Source: Ashinkailepas kermadecensis (lineage: Eukaryota; Arthropoda; Thecostraca; Neolepadidae). Taken from it: a stretch of 64,000 nucleotides of DNA. The notes under the pieces are model-generated. The model saw nothing but the letters and a program-made list of their open reading frames with translations. It did no database searches and was not told the DNA's origin. Where the stretch lies: positions 164,501-228,500 of the forward strand of contig JAOTOM010004830.1 of the NCBI GenBank assembly GCA_034440615.1. Reading direction: 5' to 3'. This document shows, one piece after another, positions 12,601-21,600 of the stretch (position 1 is its first letter; each line of letters begins with the position of its first letter). The position numbers were made by a program, and so were the translations under genes.

Positions 12601-15600
12601 GTACGACCATTACGTCGTACGAGAGCCAGATCAGCGTCAAGGAAGTGGTGACTCTCCGTATCCTTCGCAGTTGCATGTTTCATACAAAAACAAACTAAAG
12701 GTTCTTCATTTTAGACCAGTACTGGCTAAGGACCGATGGGTTTCGCCAGTGACGGGAATCCAGTGTAGGAACCGAACAGAATGTCCGAAATCGAAGCCGA
12801 GTTCACTCCAGTGCATCGTGAGTAATGGTCTGCGGAGGTCCTCCATTATCGGTAATGGTCTGCGGAGGTCCACCATTATCGGTAATTGTCTGCGGAGGTC
12901 CACCATTATCGGTAATGGTCCGCGAAGGTCAATCATTATCAGCAGTGGCCCGTGAAGGTCGGCCATCATCAGTGGTCCACTGAGCCACGGCCTTGTCGTC
13001 AGATCTACGTGCTGGACTCGCGGGACATGATGGTGGTGATGCTGAACCAGACGTCGGAGAACGTGCGCCAGAACCGCGACAGCATAGCCAGGTACGCACC
13101 TCTGCCAGGCGGGCCGGTCCCGTCCTTCTCGTAACGCTGGAACAGTGTCAATGAAAGCCTTAACATCACGGACGGGCCGCTAAATTATAATGTGGGTCTA
13201 TGCCTTACTGGATCCAATATGAGTTTACATGGACAATTTACAATCATTTTCACGAAGCGACTCCTGGCTGATGTGACTTGTATGCCGTGTTAATTTGTGT
13301 GTACTGTGCATGTTTAAGATAGTTTGAATATAAATATGAAACGGAACTCATCAGATATTGGATATCCATGCTTATCATTCACATATTAGGCCCACATAGA
13401 TGGCATTACATAAATGTTATTACAACATACCTGAAATTATAAAACCGAACTTGATGTAGTCACAACATGTTTGAAGGAAAGAAATGAAGCACTATCAGTA
13501 TTCATGTACCAACTATAATGTATCCACCAAATATAATGCACCGATTGTAATGTAGCCACCACATGTAATCTACCAATTGTAATGTACCAAATGTGATGTA
13601 CAAAATGTAACGTATCAAATATAATTTACCAAATGAACGTGTCGCATTTGCAGCACGCCGAACATCATTCCGTGTTTAAAAAATATGTGCACATACATTG
13701 TCGCTGACAATACAGGTGTAGTCGATCGCGGCGAGCGATGACGTCACTGTGTGTGTGCGCGACAGCGGGCTGAGTCAGCTGACGAGCGGTGACGTCACTG
13801 TGTGTGTGCGCAACAGTGAGCTGAGTCGGCTGGCGGGCGGTGACGTCACTGTGTGTATGTGCGCGACAGCGGGCTGAGTCGGCTGGAGAGCAGTGACGTC
13901 ACTGTGTGTGCGCAACAGTGGGCTGAGTCAGCTGACGAGCGGTGACGTCACTATGTGCGCGACAGCGGGCTGAGTCAGCTGACGGGCGGTGACGTCACTG
14001 TGCGTGTCCGCGGCAGTAGGCTGAGTCAGCTGGCGGGCGGTGACGTCACTGTGTGTGTGCGCGACAGCGGGCTGAGTCGGCTGGCGGGCGGTGACGTCAC
14101 TGTGTGTGTGCGCGACAGCGGGCTGAGTCGGCTGGCGGGCGGTGACGTCACTGTGTGTGTGTGCGCGACAGCGGGCTGAGTCAGCTGGCGGGCGGTGACG
14201 TCACTGTGTGCGCGACAGCGGGCTGAGTCGGCTGGCGGGCGGTGACGTCACTGTGTGTGTGTGCGCGGAAGCGGGCTGAGTCGGCTGGCGGGTGGTGACG
14301 TCACTGTGTGTGTGTGCGTGACAGCGGGCTGAGTCGGCTGGCGGGCGGTGACGTCACTGTGTGTGTGTGTGTGCGCGACAGCGGGCTGGAGTCGGCTGGC
14401 GGGCGGTGACGTCACTGTGTGTGTGTGCGTGACAGCGGGCTGAGTCGGCTGGCGGGCGGTGACGTCACTGTGTGTGTGTGTGCGCGACAGCGGGCTGAGT
14501 CGGCTGGCGGGCGGTGACGTCACTGTGTGCGCGACAGCGGGCTGAGTCGGCTGGCGGGTGGTGACGTCACTGTGTGTGTGTGTGCGCGACAGCGGGCTGA
14601 GTCGGCTGGCGGGCGGTGACGTCACTGTGTGTGTGTGTGTGCGCGACAGCGGGCTGAGTCGGCTGGCGGGCGGTGACGTCACTGTGTGTGTGTGCGCGAC
14701 AGCGGGCTGGAGTCGGCTGGCGGGCGGTGACGTCACTTGTGTGTGTGTGTGTGTGTGTGCGCGACAGCGGGCTGGAGTCGGCTGGCGGGCGGTGACGTCA
14801 CTGTGTGTGTGTGTGTGCGCGACAGCGGGCTGGAGTCGGCTGGCGGGCGGTGACGTCACTGTGTGTGTGTGTGTGCGCGACAGCGGGCTGAGTCGGCTGG
14901 CGGGCGGTGACGTCACTGTGTGTGTGTGTGCGCGACAGCGGGCTGAGTCGGCTGGCGGGCGGTGACGTCACTGTGTGTGTGTGTGCGCGACAGCGGGCTG
15001 AGTCGGCTGGCGGGCGGTGACGTCACTGTGTGTGTGCGCGCGACAGCGGGCTGAGTCGGCTGGCGGGCGGTGACGTGAGGATAGTGCGGGTGGCGGCGCA
15101 CACGCACCAGGACGGACGGACGGTGGACGACCGCTACTCGGACGTGTGGCTGTACGCGCTGGACCCGGCCACCAGGACTCTGCTGGCCAGCCGCGACCTG
15201 CTGGCGTGAGTGTGATGACGTCACTGGTGGGCCGGTGACGTCACTGGTAGCAGTAACTGGAAACTCCCTAAATTGTTTGGTTCTGTTAAGCCGAATTATA
15301 GGCCCATTCTGTCTATGCATCACCATAGGCCTAATGTTATAGTGCTGCGTTGGCAACACCAAAAGTACTGACAGTTCCACTTCATTCAAATGTTCCGATC
15401 TGTCAACGAAGGAATCCGTGATGAGATCGGTTTACAGGGGCTGGTGGAATGGGTTAATGCATCATTGTAACGTTAACACGCGCACTGGAGAGGGGGGAGG
15501 GCGAAATACGCCCACCCCTGCTATTGTTCGTAAATAACTCCCGATTTTACCGGTCGATATACGCCATGTTTTGTGTACCTGCTTATAAATGTCCGGCGCG

Positions 15601-18600
15601 TCGCTTAAAGGAAGAAAAACGAAAATCGACCGATTTTTTTTCTCGAGTTAGAGGCCATCAAAGTCGAAACATTTCGTAGAGTCAGACCATAAAAATCGGC
15701 GCTGATGCGCTTCCCGTATATCAGCAAAAGGGAAGTGTTCATGGCAATACTAGTGACTTGTTTGGTGTATATTGTTATGCTATATTGTTTCAAGATCATG
15801 CTAGGTCACCGAGGTCAACTCAGGTCAAGTTCATGACAGGCCAATGGAACCAAACTTGTTCAAATGGAAGGTTGTCATAAACGCAAATGACGGTCATGCG
15901 ATTCATGTCATTTTGCATGTTACTCCCTACTGAAAACTTTGGTTTTGTCATGGTGAACCTAAGCGTTTCCATACTTCATTCATATACTTCAGCCCTCTCT
16001 TCGTGAAGCCGATTGCGCCGGGCCGCCACCCGGTCCGGCGGGCGGCCCGGTTCCGGTAACTGGAACCGGTAACTGACCCGATAAAGCGCGGATATATAGG
16101 TGACCTGAAGTCAAATGGCGGATTTATTATCTGTATTGCATCATTAGTTATGCCCAAAACATCATTGATGCCCATTTTGGAGCATTTAAACACAATCGTA
16201 GCGATCCATAACCATGTCAAGCCAAGCCACACACAACAAGCCAAATATGACATGTGACCACATTTCACCTTGAAGATATTGACCTGAGATCATGAATTAT
16301 GCCAAGGATAGCGTTCACTACCATACCCATCTACCCTGAAAATTTCGTTACTCTAGCTGTAATAGGAGCCGAGATCTTAGGGGGGCGGATTCCGCACCCT
16401 CTCCAGTGCGCGTAATTTTCAGAGGCCCTCCAGGGCGCGTGATAACGTAGCATTGGGCGTAACGAGAGACGTAGCGAGGTCTGATGACTTCATCAGCAGA
16501 CGAGTGTGTTTGGCCTGTGTGCATGGTGTGCGTATATTTGTACGACTAACCCAGGTGCTATGAAATTAGGAGCGGCGCGATAGTCTAGAATAAATGCGCC
16601 ACAAACACTCGATCACAAACAAATACATAAACGCACGAACAATCATTCATCAAATACGGAAACTAACAACCGACCCCATGTGAGATATAAAACCCAACAA
16701 TTGGCTAGTATCAAAGGGATTCGCGGTGGCTCAGTCGACGGGGAGTTTGATTCCTGGCTGCAAGATCGTGAGTTTGAACCCCACAACCGGCGGGATCGCC
16801 GGTTGTGGGGTTCAACCTGCGACCAATCGCCGCGAGAAGCGTTTGCACCGTCTGGCTTAGCAGAGCGCGCGAAAACACCAACGTCTACCCAAAACGTCCC
16901 ACACAACGTCCATCCAAACGTCCAAAAGCTGACGCGGCGATTTGACCTCAGCCGACTGGAGACGGGTCGGCCGACGGGGGCCACCGACCTTGACCTGGCG
17001 GTCAGGGTGGCCGACATGTGGCCGGCGGCGGACGAGACGCGCGGCTTCTACACCAACCTCAAGTTCATCATCGTCGGCCTGTCGCTCACCATCTTCCTGC
17101 TGATGTCGCTCACGCTGGCCGTGCTCTGCTGCAAGAGCTGCAGGAGGTGGGTCCAGCCGCGTGGAATGGGCAGGGCGAGGGGAGGGGGAGGTGTGCTGGG
17201 CGTCAACGTATAGGAAAACACGTCCCCCACCAAACGTCCTTTGTGGGGGGAGGGGGAGGTATTGGAAAGAAATAGCAATGTTTCTCAGAAATGTAGGAAC
17301 ATGTTGTTCAGAAAATGTAGTCCTAATATGATCACACTCAGGTGAATTATCCAAACTCGAGGAACTGCAGGAAATTCAACGAACCTTTGCAAAAAAATGT
17401 CTCCCCGAACTAAGATTTCTGGATCAGTCCTTCGAGGACAAGGCCGAGGGAATTGCACTCCGCATCTCTGAAGGGCTATGCAGCGCGCACACGGGGTGCT
17501 CAGGACTGCTCAGTGAGCTGCCCGTGGAACGTCACAGAGGTTCTGTGCACTGGCTGGAAACTCATTGAAATTTTGGGACTCCCTACTCAAAGCCAATCCA
17601 ACGTTGGCTTTGCGATGTACTCCAGGCATTTTGCACCCAAAAGGCATTGTGAGTCCGTCACCTGCTATGGTGCCATTTCTCCGGAAGAGCGCCAATGATT
17701 GATGCAATTTCAAAGGAGTGAGTGAGTGAGTGTGTGGGTGGAAGGGCGAGTTGCACTCAGACTGTCACTGGAATGGCAACTTTTCTACTTAGAGGGGAGC
17801 TTTCAGCTGAAAACAAAATTAAAGGGATGCGCGCTCAAGCTTCAGGAAGAGCACCTATCCTCCAGTCAGACGAGCGCCGCATCTCCATGAGGGGCGGGTA
17901 CATGCCCCAGTGAGCCCCTTAGATCCACCCCTGAAGAGGGTTATCCAGTGTCGGCCCACTCTATGCAGTCAACCAGTGGTGCGACGCCCGCTGCAATGAA
18001 ACGTGAGGGAGGCGTAGGTTATCACCCCTTGGCAGCTTGGAAGACCCTAAGCATAAAAGCAGATCCATCATGTTTTCCGGAGGCCACAGGTCATTGTGTA
18101 TTAACAGAGATTGTATCGACAGGGGCTCAAACATCTCACGAAAAAAACACCATCCGACACGGTGCCCATTGTGTTGTTCGGAGGCTTTTGGTCAGGAGGC
18201 TCATTAGACTTGGCAGTAGGGCTAATTACTCCAAAAAAGGCAGACGCTTATCAGGAGAAACCATTACGTTGCCTGGAGACTGCTGGTCAGGAGGCCCGTT
18301 GGTCATGACAGCTCACGAAAAGACCCCAAACCTCAGAGTGAGGTTTGGGTGAGTGAGGTTTGAGTGAGTGAGGCTCATGTTGCTTCAAGGCTCCATGTCA
18401 GGATCCTTTACAGGAGGCCCTATAGAGCTGCTGGAGAAAATAAAAACCCAGGGAGATACCTGAGAGTGAGAAGGTCCAAAAGAACTGTGGAGGCCCTCAT
18501 GAAGAACGGCTTGGCCGCCCCCTCCCCGCTGGGCGATATCTGTAGCGCCGCCCGCATCATTGCGTGTATTTGTATCGGCACCGGCAATATCCGATCTACA

Positions 18601-21600
18601 TTTGTTCGAACTCTTTCGAGGAACGGAAATCAAGGTAAAATACTTTAACTAAAAACCTACTCTGATTTAAACTGTAGTTTATGTGTACATAACGCTATTT
18701 AAAACAACTATTTCCACATCTGTTCAAACTCATCTTAGGACTTCACGACATATAGGGGTCTAATGATGCAGAACATCTCGGTCTCGTCGAGCCATGTCAA
18801 TCACACGAATTCTATGGGCGCATGTTTGTCTCCCGACATGCGCATTTGCTACCGATCGACACCCCTTGGCACCCGACAGTGAGCACAACATTTGCCACCG
18901 ACCGACACCACTTGGCACCCGACAAGGAGCACAACATTTGCCACCGACCGACACCCCTTGGCACCAAACAAGGAGCACAACATTTGCCACCGACCGACAC
19001 CCCTTGGCACCAGACAAGGAGCACAACATTTGCCACCGACCGACACCCCTTGGCACCCGACAAGGAGCACAACATTTTCCACCGACCGACACCACTTGAC
19101 ACCCGACAAGGAGCACAACATTTGCCACCGACCGACACCCCTTGGCACCCGACAAGGAGCACAACATTTGCCACCGACCGACACCCCTTGGCACCGACAG
19201 GGAGCACACCATTTGCCACGGTCCGACACCCCTTGGCACCGACAGGGAGCAGAACAAGACGTCGCCGTACCCGCCGCTCACCATGACGCCACCGGTGAGC
19301 GGCTACAGCTCCACACCTCCGCCGGTCACCGGCCATAGTGACGTCACCAACGGCCATAGTGACGTCACCAACGGCACCGCGTCGATGAAGTCGCACCGGG
19401 GCCGCGGCGAGATGGTGGAGAAGAGGACGCGGCGGCCGACCGAGCTGGGTCTGGTGCTGGAGGCGCCCCTCTACAGGTGAGCTGGGTCTGGTGCTGGAGG
19501 TGCCCCTCTACAGGTGAGCTGGGTCTGGTGCTGGAGGTGCCCCTCTACAGGTGAGCTGGGTCTGGTGCTGGAGGCGCACCTCTACAGGTGAGCTGGGTCT
19601 GGTGCTGGAGGTGCCCCTCTACAGGTGGGCTGGGTATGGTTCTGGCTGGAGGCGCCCCTCTACAGGTGAGCTGGGTCTGGTGCTGGAGGTGCCCCTCTAC
19701 AGGTGGGCTGGGTCTGGTGCTGGAGGCGCCCCTCTACAGGTGAGCTGGGTCTGGTGCTGGAGGTGCCCCTCTACAGGTGGGCTGGGTCTGGTGCTGGAGG
19801 CGCCCCTCTACAGGTGAGCTGGGTCTGGTGCTGGAGGTGCCCCTCTACAGGTGGGTTGCGTGAGCTGTCTGGTGCTGGAGGTGTTCCTCTACAAGTGGGC
19901 TGTGCGAGCTGTGTCTAGTACTGGAGGCGTCCTTCTACAGGTGCATAGCTGATTGGTCAGATCTAGCTTGGCAAATTACGGACCATCGCCATAACTGATA
20001 CAAGGCATTGAGCGCAATTTCATTGACGACTCATGCAGTTATAGCTTCTTTAGAACAAAGGCGCCTATAATGAGTACAGAAGCGATTAGTTTTTCCCACA
20101 AGTGTTTGCTAGGGAACGGTGGGAGGGTGCGTGCCAGGTTTTCTCCCCTGGGTTTGTTACTACTACTTGTTACCACAGCGGCCCTCGAGCTCCGCGCACG
20201 TGACGCGACTTACCAGATCGGCTTGTCGGACCGGTGCTTTGACGACGGCAAATTATATAACGTCATCGATCAGGGATGGGTTAGTCCTGGATTGCGACCT
20301 GTTAGGCTTTCTGCCCGCCCCGCCAGGAGGCCACTCGGCTGACAGTAATGTAATGCATGGGCACAGGCACCACTTCCGCTCCATGGGGGAGGGGGGAGGG
20401 AGCAGAGGGCAGCACTGTCGGAGAACGACATGCGGCACGTAACTTCTTACACACCTGTTCCGCCCTGGAGAACGAGCCCAGAATGCCAGACTTCGTGTCG
20501 TGACTGCGCACGCGCAGCTCTCGGTTGGCTCGATCGCAGCCGAACTGACTCCGACTCCGCCGATCTGTCTCCAGCAAGCCGTCCCGTCGCCTGTCCGCCA
20601 CGCAGATCGCCCCGGGACACTACGTGGCCGACGCCCAGCAGCTGTCTCAGACGCTGCTGAGACGGCCGGCCGAGCGGAACCCAGCCGCGCCGGCCTCCCA
20701 CCGGCGCTACGGCAGCCTCAACTACCCGGCCGGCAGTCGGGCGGCCGGTCAGCTGGCGGCCGGTCAGCTGGCAGCCGGTCAGCTGACGCACGTGCTGAGC
20801 CCCGAGCGGCGGCCGCTGTCGGGCGCCAATGTGCGCCGCCAGTCGGCCGCCAATAGCCTGGGCGACGGCACCGAGGTGGGCGTGGCCACCATGAGCTTCT
20901 GCAGCGAGTCGCCGTCCGACCTGCCCGTCGTGGACTACGGCAAAAGGTAGCCTCTGGCGGAGGGCAAACGGTGTGGTGTCTTGACGGCAAAAGGTAGTCT
21001 CTGGCAGACGGCAGACGGTGTAGACTTGATGGTAAACCCAGTGTCTGGTGGAGAGCAAAATATGCGGGTCTCTACGGCAAGAGGTAGTCTCTGGTGGAGG
21101 GCAAACGGTGTAGTATGTCTTGACGGTAAACGCAGTGTCTGGTGGATAGTAAAAGATGTGAGTTTCTTTACGGCATAAGGTAGTTTCTGGCCGAGGGCAA
21201 ACGGTGTAATGTGTCTTGACTTCAAACTCAGTGTCTGGTGGAGAGCAAAAGGCTTAGGCTTCTCTCCGGCAAAAGCCTATTGTCTGGTGGACGGAAGAGG
21301 TAGCGTTCGGTGCTGAATGTGTAGTAGTGGCTTATAAGGCATCTTGCCCATCAACCAGCTGCCTAGATATCAGCATGAATCATATTTGTGCCTAAACAGT
21401 GTCTGTACACAACCTAGTTCCCTTCCAGTTCCCACAACTCATTTGCTTTTAGATAGACCAGCTGCTAAGATTCAGAACTGAATATCTCAGCTCAGTGGAA
21501 CTAGGGACTAGTGGTCTATGGGTAAGATGCTCGTCTCACAATCGAAAGATTGTGGGCTCGAATCTCACCTGTCGCTACTCTTCGCCCGCGACCAATCGGC

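Noticed and set aside
16680..16951. Longer 5' extension of cadherin exon 8
   Set aside because: The open frame comes from a tRNA-derived SINE with an internal palindrome; a good acceptor at 16950 in the right phase explains the exon.
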